From: JANNPJ01 sp035474375
Lineage (GTDB): Bacteria; Actinomycetota; Actinomycetes; Actinomycetales; Kineosporiaceae
Direction: 5' to 3'
DNA length: 55,821 bases
Assembly: GCA_035474375.1 (NCBI GenBank)
Contig: DATINJ010000390.1
Coordinates: 1-55,821 of the forward strand
The position numbers and the translations under genes are program-made. Of this stretch, positions 27,312-35,579 are shown piece after piece. Below the pieces are notes generated by a model. The model made no database searches and was not told the origin of the DNA. It was given only the letters and a program-made list of their open reading frames with translations. Every line of letters starts with the position of its first letter. Positions within the stretch are counted from its first letter, which is position 1.

Positions 27312-27374
27312 GATCGCCAGATATGCCCACGTTTGGGCTCAGAATGGGCTCATCAGCTGGCACAGCTGGCGATC
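27312..27374. repeat. Degenerate inverted repeat related to 24107-24169, in the gap before the chemoreceptor
   Basis: GATCGCCAG (27312-27320) faces CTGGCGATC (27366-27374); inside, ATGCCCACGTTTGGGC and GGCTCATCAGCTGGCACAG pair only in part. The outer ends and the 63-bp length equal those of the perfect repeat at 24107. It lies in the 331-bp gap 27157-27487 between the divergent MoxR and chemoreceptor genes, where I see no other gene. Confidence 0.8.
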
Positions 27375-27487
27375 ATCCGAGCGCCAGGAGATCCACTGGC
27401 AACGGTCAAGAGCTGGGTGACGGACGCCGACGATGCCACTAGATCTTTCTGCCGCGCAGGCGGCCTCCACGTCGAAAGGGTCGTCCG

Positions 27488-29143
27488 ATGCGCTGGTTTG
27501 GTCACTTGCGGGTGCAGCTGAAGGTAATGGTGGCGGTAGGCGTGGTGGTGCTCCTCAGTTCTGCGGTGGCCGCCTTGTCAGTTCTGTCGCTGAGTTCGCT
27601 GAACGATCGCACGGTAGAGATCGCGGACAATTGGATGCCGAGCGTCCAGGCAACCGAGAACCTCAACACCGCAAAGTCCGACTACCGGGTCGCGGAGTTC
27701 CGGCACATCACGTCGACAACGCCCGAAGGGCTGCGGCAAGCCGATGAAATACTCCAAGCCCGAGGAGAGAAACTCGCCCAGGCGCGCAAGACATACGAAC
27801 CATTGATCGGCGCACAGCAAGAGCGTGATCTCTACGACTCCTTCTCGGCCAGCTGGCTGAAGTACTCGGACCTGCACGATCGGGTGATAGCGCTGTCCCA
27901 GAAGAACCTGAAGGCGCAGGCTTCCGCATTGCTCGGCGGTGAGGGCCTGACCTTGTTCAACGAGCTCAGTGCGACCTTGCAGAAACTGGTCGAACTCAAC
28001 GTCGCCGGCGGCGATGCCGCCAAGAGCGCCGCAGCCAGTAGCTATCACTCGGCGCGGAGCACGATCATCATCGCCAGCGTGGTGGCGATGATCGTCGGTC
28101 TAGGGCTGGCCTTCGCCGTCGGTCGGGTGATCTCCAGTCCGCTGCGCAAGACCGTGACTCTGTTGCAGGCGCTCGCGGAGGGCCGCTTGGATCAGCGCCT
28201 GGATCTGGACACCCGAGACGAGGTCGGTCAGATGTCGATCGCCCTGAACGCGGCGATGGAAAAGGTGGGTTCGACCGTCGGGGAGGTGCTGATGGCGACC
28301 GAGCAGTTGGCGAGTGCCTCCTTGCAGATCAGCGAGGCCTCCCAGACGCTCTCCCAGACCGCCACTGAGCAGGCCGCCAGCGTGGAGGAGACGAGTGCCA
28401 GCGTCGAGGAAATGGCCAACAGCATCGCGCAGAACAGCGACAACTCGAAGGTGACCGACGGCATCGCCAGGAAGTCGGCTGCGGATGCCACCGAGGGTGG
28501 TGCGGCCGTTCAGCAGACCGTCGATGCGATGAAGGCGATCGCCACCAAGATCGCGATCATCGACGACATCGCCTTCCAGACCAACATGCTTGCGCTCAAC
28601 GCCACCATCGAGGCGGCCCGGGCCGGCGAACACGGTAAGGGCTTTGCCGTGGTGGCGACCGAGGTCGGCAAGCTCGCCGAGCGTAGTCAGGTAGCTGCCC
28701 AGGAGATCGGCCAGATGGCCACCGGCAGTGTGGCCACCGCCGAACGAGCGGGTTCCCTGCTGACCGAGATCGTGCCGAGCATCGGCCGGACTTCGGATCT
28801 GGTCCAGGAGATCACCGCCGCCTCCGCTGAGCAAGCCGTTGGCGCCGCCCAGATCACCAGTGCGATGTCGCAGATGAGCAAGGTCACTCAGCAGAACGCT
28901 TCCTCCAGTGAGGAACTCGCCGCAACCGCCGAGGAGATGACGGGCCAGAGCGAGAGCCTGCAGCAGCTGATGCGTTTCTTCCAGCTCGGCGACCAGGGTG
29001 GTCCGGGGGTGAGCCGGTCGGCTCGTCGGGCGCTTACCACGAGCGGGTCGAAATCCGCTCCCCGGACTGCGGTGATCCCGGCCCAATCCAGGTCCCAGGA
29101 CGCGCTGCCGGTCTTCGACGACGTCCAGTTCGATCGGTTCTAG
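27488..29143 (+). CDS. Methyl-accepting chemotaxis protein
   Basis: The 551-residue protein has helix 1 (about 12-33), a four-helix-bundle sensor domain outside the membrane, helix 2 (about 186-208), a HAMP domain (VGRVISSPLRKTVTLLQALAEG) and the signalling domain whose tip is IDDIAFQTNMLALNATIEAARAGEHGKGFAVVATEV. It should dimerise and control a CheA kinase through CheW. No che or flagellar genes lie in the window, so it is an orphan receptor here. The part before the tip (NSDNSKVTDGIARKSA) looks a few heptads short relative to the second half. AAAGGG lies about 8 nt before the ATG. Confidence 0.93.
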   Translation: MRWFGHLRVQLKVMVAVGVVVLLSSAVAALSVLSLSSLNDRTVEIADNWMPSVQATENLNTAKSDYRVAEFRHITSTTPEGLRQADEILQARGEKLAQARKTYEPLIGAQQERDLYDSFSASWLKYSDLHDRVIALSQKNLKAQASALLGGEGLTLFNELSATLQKLVELNVAGGDAAKSAAASSYHSARSTIIIASVVAMIVGLGLAFAVGRVISSPLRKTVTLLQALAEGRLDQRLDLDTRDEVGQMSIALNAAMEKVGSTVGEVLMATEQLASASLQISEASQTLSQTATEQAASVEETSASVEEMANSIAQNSDNSKVTDGIARKSAADATEGGAAVQQTVDAMKAIATKIAIIDDIAFQTNMLALNATIEAARAGEHGKGFAVVATEVGKLAERSQVAAQEIGQMATGSVATAERAGSLLTEIVPSIGRTSDLVQEITAASAEQAVGAAQITSAMSQMSKVTQQNASSSEELAATAEEMTGQSESLQQLMRFFQLGDQGGPGVSRSARRALTTSGSKSAPRTAVIPAQSRSQDALPVFDDVQFDRF

Positions 29144-29285
29144 AGTCGCTCTGATCTGCGGGTCGGTCGAGCACTCGCCTGGCCCGACAGATGATCGCTG
29201 AAGACGACGAATCCACCTGATTTGGTTGTCTCGATGGAGCGGTAACAGCTCGGCTCTCCGACTCGCGGCACGTCGCCGCTTCGCT

Positions 29286-29314
29286 CGCCCCGGCCATGAC
29301 TGATGGCCGGGGCG
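29286..29314 (+). terminator. Hairpin downstream of the chemoreceptor gene
   Basis: CGCCCCGGCCAT pairs perfectly with ATGGCCGGGGCG across a 5-nt loop. The 12-bp GC-rich stem, 142 bp after the stop, probably ends the chemoreceptor transcript and insulates the sulfonate operon. Confidence 0.75.
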
Positions 29315-29367
29315 CGCGAATGTCCGGGGGGCCTGAGTGTCCGCGACCACTTTCTAGACCAAATGGA

Positions 29368-29396
29368 TTGACAAAGTGCCATCGGCCTGATGATCT
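29368..29396 (+). promoter_or_regulatory. Candidate promoter of the sulfonate operon
   Basis: TTGACA at 29368-29373 is a perfect -35 box. A 17-bp spacer leads to TGATCT (29391-29396), a weak -10. A start near 29403 would give a short 5' leader before the leader ORF at 29439. The gap between the upstream hairpin and the dioxygenase gene otherwise holds no gene except the leader ORF. Confidence 0.45.
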
Positions 29397-29438
29397 GGTT
29401 CTAGGCCGATCTCCGGTCGGGACTAGAAGGAGCGCACG

Positions 29439-29537
29439 ATGAGCGTACTGAGCCAAGGGAGCCCCACGGGCCCGGCTCTGACGCGTCATCTCCTCAGCAT
29501 GTCGCCGGTACCGCCCGGCACTCGCTGTCTTCTCTGA
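29439..29537 (+). CDS. Putative 32-residue leader peptide of the sulfonate operon
   Basis: ATG at 29439 follows AAGGAG by 7 nt, the best ribosome site in this intergenic region. The ORF encodes 32 residues, with ALTRH in the middle and RCLL at the end. Actinomycete sulfur and cysteine operons are commonly preceded by short leader ORFs carrying an LTRRxH...C-type motif, and mycobacterial ones act as cysteine-responsive attenuators. The position, size and terminal Cys fit that class, but the match to the motif is loose. The 169 bp between its stop and the dioxygenase start are GC-rich and could fold into an attenuator; I could not define the stem. Confidence 0.5.
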   Translation: MSVLSQGSPTGPALTRHLLSMSPVPPGTRCLL

Positions 29538-29706
29538 AGGCACAACCTCCAACACACTTGCGGTCCGATCCGCCCGCGATTGCTGCGCGCCGCTACGCCG
29601 CGCCGTGTCCGGGCTGACCGCCGCCGTGACTGCCACCGGTCGCCACTTCCGACATCCGCCTGGGTGCCGCCAATCGGCATGCCCAGACCTCGCTTTGGAG
29701 ATTCTC

Positions 29707-30657
29707 ATGACCATCGTAACTGCGCGCCACTCCACAGGTGCTTCCGCTGCCACGGCCACCTCCCGTTCGACCGGGTTGAGTAGCCCGCTCACCGCCGGAA
29801 TCGGGGAGGTGGTCACGGGCATCCGGCTCGGCGCGGACCTGCCCAGCGAGGTGGTCGCCGAGATTCGGGCCCTGCTGCTGGATCGCAAGGTGCTGTTCTT
29901 CCGCGGTCAAGACCACCTAGATCTGGACGGCCAGGTCGCCTTCGGCCGGCTGCTCGGGGAGCTCACCACCGCGCATCCCACGGTCTCCGGGCTGCAGGAG
30001 TCGAGTCACGTGCTACCGATCGACAGCGAAGCCGGGCGCGCCGACAGCTGGCACACCGATGTGACATTCGTCGTCCGACCACCGGCATTCTCGGTGCTGC
30101 GTGCCGTCACCCTGCCACCCACCGGCGGCGACACCGCTTGGGCCAACACCGCGTCGGCGTACCAAGGGCTGCCGGCTCAACTGCGGGCGCTGGCCGACGG
30201 CCTGCGCGTGGTGCACACCAACCAGTACGACTATGCCCGACCGGTCGCTCAGCAGGGCGACCGGGAGCAGGCGCACTACCAGGAGTTCGTCTCCGAGGTC
30301 TTCGAGACCGAGCACCCGGTGGTCCGGGTTCATCCGGAGACCGGTGAGCGAGCGCTGCTGCTCGGCGGCTTCGCCCGATCGTTCCCCGGGTTGAAGCAGC
30401 GCGAGTTCAACGCGCTGTTCCAGCTCTTCCAGGATCGAATCACCGCGCCGGAGAACCAGGTTCGGTGGAGTTGGCAGTCTGGTGACGTGGCCGTGTGGGA
30501 CAACCGAGCGACTCAGCACTACGCCGTCAATGACTATGGACGGGCGGACCGGCAGTTGCAACGGGTCACCATCGCGGGTGATGTTCCGGTCGGCCCCGAT
30601 GGCGTTCGCAGTCGCGCGCTCGTCGGTGACGTCGCGGCGTACATCCCCGGTTCCTGA
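29707..30657 (+). CDS. TauD-family Fe(II)/2-oxoglutarate sulfonate dioxygenase
   Basis: The 316-residue protein has the TauD fold with iron ligands HTD in SWHTDVTFVVRPPAFSVL and the distal His in ATQHYAVNDYG, then an Arg (RQLQRVTI) that binds 2-oxoglutarate. An N-terminal VLFFRGQDHLDLDGQVAFGRLLGEL completes the family pattern. Such enzymes oxidise the carbon next to a sulfonate or sulfate ester and release sulfite or sulfate. GGAG lies 6 nt before the ATG. It is the first enzyme of an operon with an ABC importer and a flavin monooxygenase, so taurine, alkylsulfonates or alkyl sulfates are likely substrates. Confidence 0.93.
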   Translation: MTIVTARHSTGASAATATSRSTGLSSPLTAGIGEVVTGIRLGADLPSEVVAEIRALLLDRKVLFFRGQDHLDLDGQVAFGRLLGELTTAHPTVSGLQESSHVLPIDSEAGRADSWHTDVTFVVRPPAFSVLRAVTLPPTGGDTAWANTASAYQGLPAQLRALADGLRVVHTNQYDYARPVAQQGDREQAHYQEFVSEVFETEHPVVRVHPETGERALLLGGFARSFPGLKQREFNALFQLFQDRITAPENQVRWSWQSGDVAVWDNRATQHYAVNDYGRADRQLQRVTIAGDVPVGPDGVRSRALVGDVAAYIPGS

Positions 30658-30691
30658 TCCACATCGCATCGTTTCTGAGGAGAAGTATCCC

Positions 30692-31717
30692 GTGAAGAAA
30701 AGACTTTCGACTGCGGTAGCGCTCGCCGCCGGGCTGGTCGCGATCGTCACTGGAGTCAGCGGCTGCGGCGGCACCGATGATGCGGCGGCAGCCTCTGGCG
30801 GGAGTCAGGCCAAGGTGTTGCGCTACCAGGGTTGGGCCAATCAAGTCACGCTGCCGGAGTTGGCGCAGGACCTCGGCTATCTCGGTGACGTCAAACTCAA
30901 ATGGGTTGGCAACACGATCAGCGGCCCGCAGGACATCCAGGCCGCACAGACCGGAGCGACCGATTTCGGCGGCGCCTTCAACGGTGCGGTCGCCAAGCTC
31001 ATCACGTCCGGGGCACCCTTGAAAGCGGTGGTCACCTACTACGGGTCGGATGAGCACGCCTTCAACGGGTTCTACGTGCTCGACAACAGTTCGATCCGAG
31101 GCCCTCGGGACCTGATCGGCAAGAAGATCGGGGTGAACACGCTCGGCGGGCACAACGAGGCAGTGATTCACACCTACCTGTCGAAGGCGGGCCTGAGCGA
31201 AGCCGACATCAAGAAGGTGCAACTCGTGCCGTTGCCGCCGCCGAACGCTGATCAGGCGCTCCGGGCAGGGCAAATCGATGTGGCTGCACTTTCCGGTCAA
31301 TTTCGGGAGCAGACGATCGCCAAGGGCGGGGTCCGCGCCATTTTCACCGACTCACAGTTCTTCGGTGACTTCAGCGCCGGCACGTACGTTCTGAAAGACG
31401 ACTTCATCAAAAGGAATCCGGAGACGGTAAGAGCTTTCGTTACCGGGGTGGCCAAGGCGATTGAGTGGACCAAGGCCACACCGCACGATGAGGTGATCGC
31501 TCGCTACACGAAGATCATCGAAGCGCGCGGGCGGAACGAGAGCACTGATTCGCTGAAGTACTGGCACAGCACCGGAGTGGCCAGCAAGGACGGCGTGATT
31601 GAGGACGCCGACTTCACCCGTTGGTCGGATTGGCTCGCCGCCACTAGCGGCGTCAAGAATCTCGACGTCAAGTCGCTGTACACCAACGAGTTCAACCCTG
31701 CGGCGACGAGCGGTTGA
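30692..31717 (+). CDS. ABC transporter substrate-binding lipoprotein (sulfonate/NitT-TauT type)
   Basis: The 341-residue precursor has a lipoprotein signal ending GVSGC. The mature part is a periplasmic-binding-type protein of the NMT1/SsuA class: LRYQGWANQVTLPELAQDLGYL, WVGNTISGPQDIQAAQTGATDFGG, GKKIGVNTLGGHNEAVIHTYL and LPPPNADQALRAGQIDVAAL. It captures an organosulfur substrate and delivers it to the permease encoded downstream. The GTG start has AGGAG 10 nt upstream; 34 bp separate it from the dioxygenase gene. Confidence 0.92.
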   Translation: MKKRLSTAVALAAGLVAIVTGVSGCGGTDDAAAASGGSQAKVLRYQGWANQVTLPELAQDLGYLGDVKLKWVGNTISGPQDIQAAQTGATDFGGAFNGAVAKLITSGAPLKAVVTYYGSDEHAFNGFYVLDNSSIRGPRDLIGKKIGVNTLGGHNEAVIHTYLSKAGLSEADIKKVQLVPLPPPNADQALRAGQIDVAALSGQFREQTIAKGGVRAIFTDSQFFGDFSAGTYVLKDDFIKRNPETVRAFVTGVAKAIEWTKATPHDEVIARYTKIIEARGRNESTDSLKYWHSTGVASKDGVIEDADFTRWSDWLAATSGVKNLDVKSLYTNEFNPAATSG

Positions 31718-31728
31718 AAGGGTAACTG

Positions 31729-32583
31729 ATGACGACGAAAATTCGCTTCGATGACGTCGGAAAGACGTTCCCGATTCGCGGGGAAGCAGATCAGATCTTC
31801 ACCGCGCTGGATGGATTCAGCCTCGACGTTCGACCGGGAGAATTGCTCTCGCTGGTTGGTCCGAGCGGGTGTGGCAAGTCCACCTTGCTGGATCTGCTTG
31901 GCGGGCTCACCTTACCGACCAGTGGCTCGATCGTGATTGACGGCGTCCCGGTCACCGGCCCCGGGCTCGATCGCGGCATTGTCTTCCAGCAGTATGCTTT
32001 GCTGCCCTGGCGGACGGCCCAAGCCAACGTGGAACTCGGGTTGGAGGCCAAGGGAATCCCGCGCCGTCAGCGCAAGGCCAAAGCGAGGGAATTCCTTGGA
32101 CTGGTCGGCCTGGACGGCTTCGAGGGCAGATATCCGCATGAACTCTCGGGTGGCATGAAGCAACGCGTGGCCATCGCTCGCTCCCTCGCCTTCGACCCCG
32201 ATGTGCTACTCATGGATGAGCCTTTCGCGGCTCTCGATGCGCAAACCCGAGAATCACTGCAGGAGGAACTGCTACGGATCTGGGCGACCACCGGAAAGAC
32301 CATCATCTTCATCACGCACGGGATCGAGGAAGCGGTCTTCCTCGGCCAACGGGTCGCCGTGATGACCTCTCGGCCAGGCCGCATCAAACAGGTGGTCGAC
32401 ATTCAGCTCGGCGATCGGCTGGCCGCGAAGGATATTCGGACCGCCGGTGAGTTCACTACGCATCGGCACCAGGTGTGGTCCCTGCTTCGGGACGAGGTCC
32501 GCAAGGCCGAACTCTTGGAGCGCCCCGGTCGGGTCAGTGACCTGCTCGATCCGGATCAAAAGGAGGTCGTTGGAGTTGGCTGA
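31729..32583 (+). CDS. ABC transporter ATP-binding protein (sulfonate importer)
   Basis: The 284-residue ATPase has Walker A VGPSGCGKSTLLDLLGGL, Q-loop FQQYALLPWR, signature LSGGMKQRVAIARSL, Walker B VLLMDEPFAALD and switch His in FITHGIEEA. The sequence is of the NitT/TauT/SsuB group. The C-terminal 60 residues extend beyond the usual domain. AAAGGG precedes the ATG. Its 3' end overlaps the permease start by 8 nt. Confidence 0.95.
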   Translation: MTTKIRFDDVGKTFPIRGEADQIFTALDGFSLDVRPGELLSLVGPSGCGKSTLLDLLGGLTLPTSGSIVIDGVPVTGPGLDRGIVFQQYALLPWRTAQANVELGLEAKGIPRRQRKAKAREFLGLVGLDGFEGRYPHELSGGMKQRVAIARSLAFDPDVLLMDEPFAALDAQTRESLQEELLRIWATTGKTIIFITHGIEEAVFLGQRVAVMTSRPGRIKQVVDIQLGDRLAAKDIRTAGEFTTHRHQVWSLLRDEVRKAELLERPGRVSDLLDPDQKEVVGVG

Positions 32584-33436
32584 CACCCTGATCACCTCGG
32601 CGCCTGCCGCGCGTCCGTCAATCACCACCACCGGACCTCGGACTCGATCGAACCAACGGCGGAAATCCTTTTTCAGCAAGAGCTTCGGCCTGATTCGATC
32701 GATCTTGGTGATCGCTGTCCTGCTGGGACTCTGGGAGATCGCGCCCAGAGCCGGGTGGGTGGAACCCTCGCTGATCCCGCCGATCAGCAAGGTGGCCAGG
32801 GCCTGGTGGGCGTTGCTTGAAAACGGGCAGCTCTGGGACAACACGCAGGCGAGCCTGGTTCGGGCCGTCTCGGGGTTCACCATCGCCGTCCTGATCGGCA
32901 TCCCGCTCGGGATCGTGCTCGCCTGGAACAGATGGTTGAACCAGTTGGTGGATCCGGTGCTGGAGCTCTTTCGGAACACCGCTGCTCTGGCCCTGTTACC
33001 GGTCTTCACCCTGCTGCTCGGGATCGGGGAGACGTCAAAGATCGCCATCGTGGTGTACGCCTGCCTGTTCCCCGTGGTGCTGAACACGGTCAGCGGGGTG
33101 AAGAGCGTTGACCCGCTCCTGGTGAAGTCGGCTCGATCGATGAACCTTTCTGCACTGCGGCTTTTCCAGAAGGTGATTCTGCCGTCCGCGTTGCCGACCA
33201 TCTTCACCGGCATCCGGATGGCCGGCGCTTCCTCGATCCTGGTGCTGATCGCCGCCGAAATGGTTGGCGCCAAGGCTGGACTCGGGTACCTGATCAACTA
33301 CGCGCAATTCAACTTCATGATTCCCGAGATGTACGCCGGAATCCTCACCATCGCCGCTATCGGGCTTGCGGTCAACGCCGGTCTGGTCCGGCTCGAGCGC
33401 CGATTCTCCGGCTGGCGCACCGACGTCCGTGGTTGA
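32576..33436 (+). CDS. ABC transporter permease (SsuC/TauC type)
   Basis: The 286-residue protein has about six hydrophobic helices and the binding-protein-dependent permease motif in SARSMNLSALRLFQKVILPSALPTIFTGIRMAGASS, the EAA loop that contacts the ATPase. I chose the TTG at 32576 because AAAAGGAGG lies 9 nt upstream; a TTG six bases earlier is too close. It forms the membrane channel of the importer. Confidence 0.92.
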   Translation: MADTLITSAPAARPSITTTGPRTRSNQRRKSFFSKSFGLIRSILVIAVLLGLWEIAPRAGWVEPSLIPPISKVARAWWALLENGQLWDNTQASLVRAVSGFTIAVLIGIPLGIVLAWNRWLNQLVDPVLELFRNTAALALLPVFTLLLGIGETSKIAIVVYACLFPVVLNTVSGVKSVDPLLVKSARSMNLSALRLFQKVILPSALPTIFTGIRMAGASSILVLIAAEMVGAKAGLGYLINYAQFNFMIPEMYAGILTIAAIGLAVNAGLVRLERRFSGWRTDVRG

Positions 33437-33464
33437 CCAGAAATTACCTTTGGAGTGATTGACA

Positions 33465-34874
33465 ATGTCAAGGCATCTGCACCTCAACGCGTTCCTGTTG
33501 AATCTCGGCCACCACGAAGCGGCTTGGCGGCATCCAGCCTCCGATCCGCAGAGCGCGAACGACGTTCGTCACTTCATTCGGCTCGCGCAGATCGCTGAGC
33601 GCGGCAAGCTTGATTCCATCTTCTTCGCCGACGGCGTGGCGGTGCGCGGCAATGTTCGGCACAACAGTCAGGGCGGGCTCGAGCCGCTGGCCATCCTGAA
33701 CGCCGTCGCAACCCACACGTCGCGAATCGGGCTGATCGCCACGGTCTCGACCTCGTTCAATGAACCGTTCAACACGGCTCGGAAGTTCGCCACCCTGGAC
33801 CACCTCTCGAATGGCCGGGCGGGCTGGAACATCGTCACCTCGGGAAGCGAGGCAGAGGCCCGAAACTTCGGTCGTGACGAGCACCTCGAGCACCGGGTGC
33901 GCTACGAACGGGCTGCCGAATTCATCGACGTCGCCATAAAGTTGTGGGATTCCTGGGCGGACGACGCGCTGGTACTGGACCAGCCCTCAGGGGTGTACAC
34001 GGCCACCGAGCGAGTGCATGAGATCAACCATCAGGGACCGCATTTCCGGATCCAAGGGCCGCTGAACGTGCCACGCTCGCCGCAGGGCAGGCCGGTACTG
34101 GTGCAGGCGGGGTCGTCGGAGGACGGCCGCGAATTCGCGGCCCGGTACGCCGAGGCGATCTTCACCGCCTGGCAGACCCTGCCGGAGGCGCAGGCCTTCT
34201 ACTCCGATATCAAGGCTCGAGTCGCGGCGCACGGGCGCAAACCCGAGCAGGTCAAGGTGCTGCCGGGGATCGTTCCACTGCTGGGGTCCACCGAGGCCGA
34301 GGCCAAGAACCTGGAGCGCGAGCTCGAGGAGCTCTTGGTTTGGGACTACGGCCTGGCTCAGCTGGCCGGAATCCTCACCGTCCCGCTCACCTCGGCGGAT
34401 CTGGACCGGCCGCTGGCGGATCTCGATCTGCCGCGAGAAGCAGAGATCAACGGCAACAAGAGCCGCTTCACCCTGGTCACCGATCTCGGGGTGCGGGAGA
34501 AGCTCACGGTTCGACAGGTGATCGCCCGCCTCGGTGGAGGCCGTGGACACCGAACCTTCACCGGCACTCCGGAGCAGGTTGCGGACACCATCGAGCAGTG
34601 GTTCAAGCAAGGCGCCGCCGACGGCTTCAACATCATGCCCCCGCTCTTGCCGAGCCTGCTGGAGACGTTCGTCGACCAGGTGGTTCCGATCCTGCAGGAC
34701 CGTGGGCTGTTCCGCCGTGAGTACGAAGGCAGCACGTTGCGCGAGCACTACGGCCTGGATCGTCCGGAAAGCGTCTTCACCTCGGGAGCGGTGCCGGGCG
34801 CCCGCCCATTGCTGGAGTCCGCAGCTGAGGGCGGCTTCGCCGGGCGCCGGGTCTCGGCTCCGGTGTCATCGTGA
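33465..34874 (+). CDS. NtaA/SnaA/DszA-family FMNH2-dependent monooxygenase
   Basis: The 469-residue luciferase-like enzyme has LLNLGHHEAAWRHPASDP, LDSIFFADGVAV, DHLSNGRAGWNIVTSGS and EARNFGRDEHLEHRVRYERA, all diagnostic of the DszA/NtaA/SnaA branch. These two-component monooxygenases use reduced FMN from a separate reductase to cleave sulfones, sulfonates or aminopolycarboxylates. In an operon with a sulfonate importer and TauD-like dioxygenase, a desulfurising role is likely. The ATG at 33465 has GGAG 9 nt upstream. No flavin reductase gene is present nearby. Confidence 0.93.
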   Translation: MSRHLHLNAFLLNLGHHEAAWRHPASDPQSANDVRHFIRLAQIAERGKLDSIFFADGVAVRGNVRHNSQGGLEPLAILNAVATHTSRIGLIATVSTSFNEPFNTARKFATLDHLSNGRAGWNIVTSGSEAEARNFGRDEHLEHRVRYERAAEFIDVAIKLWDSWADDALVLDQPSGVYTATERVHEINHQGPHFRIQGPLNVPRSPQGRPVLVQAGSSEDGREFAARYAEAIFTAWQTLPEAQAFYSDIKARVAAHGRKPEQVKVLPGIVPLLGSTEAEAKNLERELEELLVWDYGLAQLAGILTVPLTSADLDRPLADLDLPREAEINGNKSRFTLVTDLGVREKLTVRQVIARLGGGRGHRTFTGTPEQVADTIEQWFKQGAADGFNIMPPLLPSLLETFVDQVVPILQDRGLFRREYEGSTLREHYGLDRPESVFTSGAVPGARPLLESAAEGGFAGRRVSAPVSS

Positions 34875-34932
34875 GCGGCGCCGGATCGGTCAAGCCGAAG
34901 GGCCTGGCTGCCGACGTTCTCGCAGAGATCGG

Positions 34933-35013
34933 ATGTCACGTCGCACGCTGCTGAACATCGGCGCCGTGGCAATCCCGCTGGCGGCGCTGGAGGCGGCATG
35001 TACGGGCTCGTGA
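34933..35013 (+). pseudogene. Remnant Tat lipoprotein signal peptide
   Basis: The 26-codon ORF reads like a complete twin-arginine lipoprotein signal: MSRRTLL, hydrophobic AVAIPLAAL, lipobox EAAC, then TGS and a stop. No mature protein follows. It begins 58 bp after the monooxygenase gene, so it may be what is left of another lipoprotein of that operon, cut off when the H-NOX gene came to lie here. The H-NOX ATG lies inside its last codons in another frame, and the codons for LEAA supply the H-NOX ribosome site. Translation is uncertain. Confidence 0.55.
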
Positions 35014-35564
35014 ACAAGGCGATCGAGGATCTGGCCATCAGCCTCGCGGGTGAGCAGACCTGGCTGGAGATCGTCCGTCGGGCCGGCCTCGAGACGGTGA
35101 CCTTCATCAGCCTCGACAGTTACGCCGATGACGAGACCTATCGCCTGGTCCGAGCCGCCAGCGAGGTTCTCGGCCTGTCATCGGAGGAGGTCCTGGAGAG
35201 CTTCGGGGAACATTGGGTGCGCTACACCGGTCGCGAGGGTTACGGCCATCTGATGAGCGCGTACGGCACGGATGTCGCCGGATTCCTGCACAACCTGGAC
35301 GCCATGCATGCCCGGGTTGCGCTGATCATGCCCAACCTGCGCCCGCCGTCCTTCGAGATCGTCCAGGACGGAACCGAGCGCTTTCTGGTGCATTACCACT
35401 CCACTCGGGCCGGGCTGGGGCCAATGGTGACCGGCTTGTTGCGGGGGGTCGGGTCGCTTTTCGGGCAGCGACTGAGCGTCGAACGGCTGGCCCGGACCGA
35501 GGACGGGGCCCCGCACGACGTCTTCGCGGTGACCATCATGGCCCCTGTCCCGGTCGACGGCTGA
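34998..35564 (+). CDS. H-NOX heme nitric-oxide/oxygen sensor protein
   Basis: The 188-residue protein is a stand-alone H-NOX domain. It starts MYGLVNKAIEDL, has the proximal heme-ligand His104 in FLHNLDAMHARV, and the propionate-binding YxSxR motif as Tyr133-Ser135-Arg137 in HYHSTRAGL. The distal pocket has no obvious hydrogen-bonding Tyr, favouring NO over O2 selectivity. That is inference. GGAGG lies 4 nt before the ATG. The gene precedes the HNOBA-GGDEF-EAL enzyme by 15 bp; in other bacteria such pairs let NO binding tune c-di-GMP turnover. Confidence 0.92.
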   Translation: MYGLVNKAIEDLAISLAGEQTWLEIVRRAGLETVTFISLDSYADDETYRLVRAASEVLGLSSEEVLESFGEHWVRYTGREGYGHLMSAYGTDVAGFLHNLDAMHARVALIMPNLRPPSFEIVQDGTERFLVHYHSTRAGLGPMVTGLLRGVGSLFGQRLSVERLARTEDGAPHDVFAVTIMAPVPVDG

Positions 35565-35579
35565 GCCTGACGGCCGACG

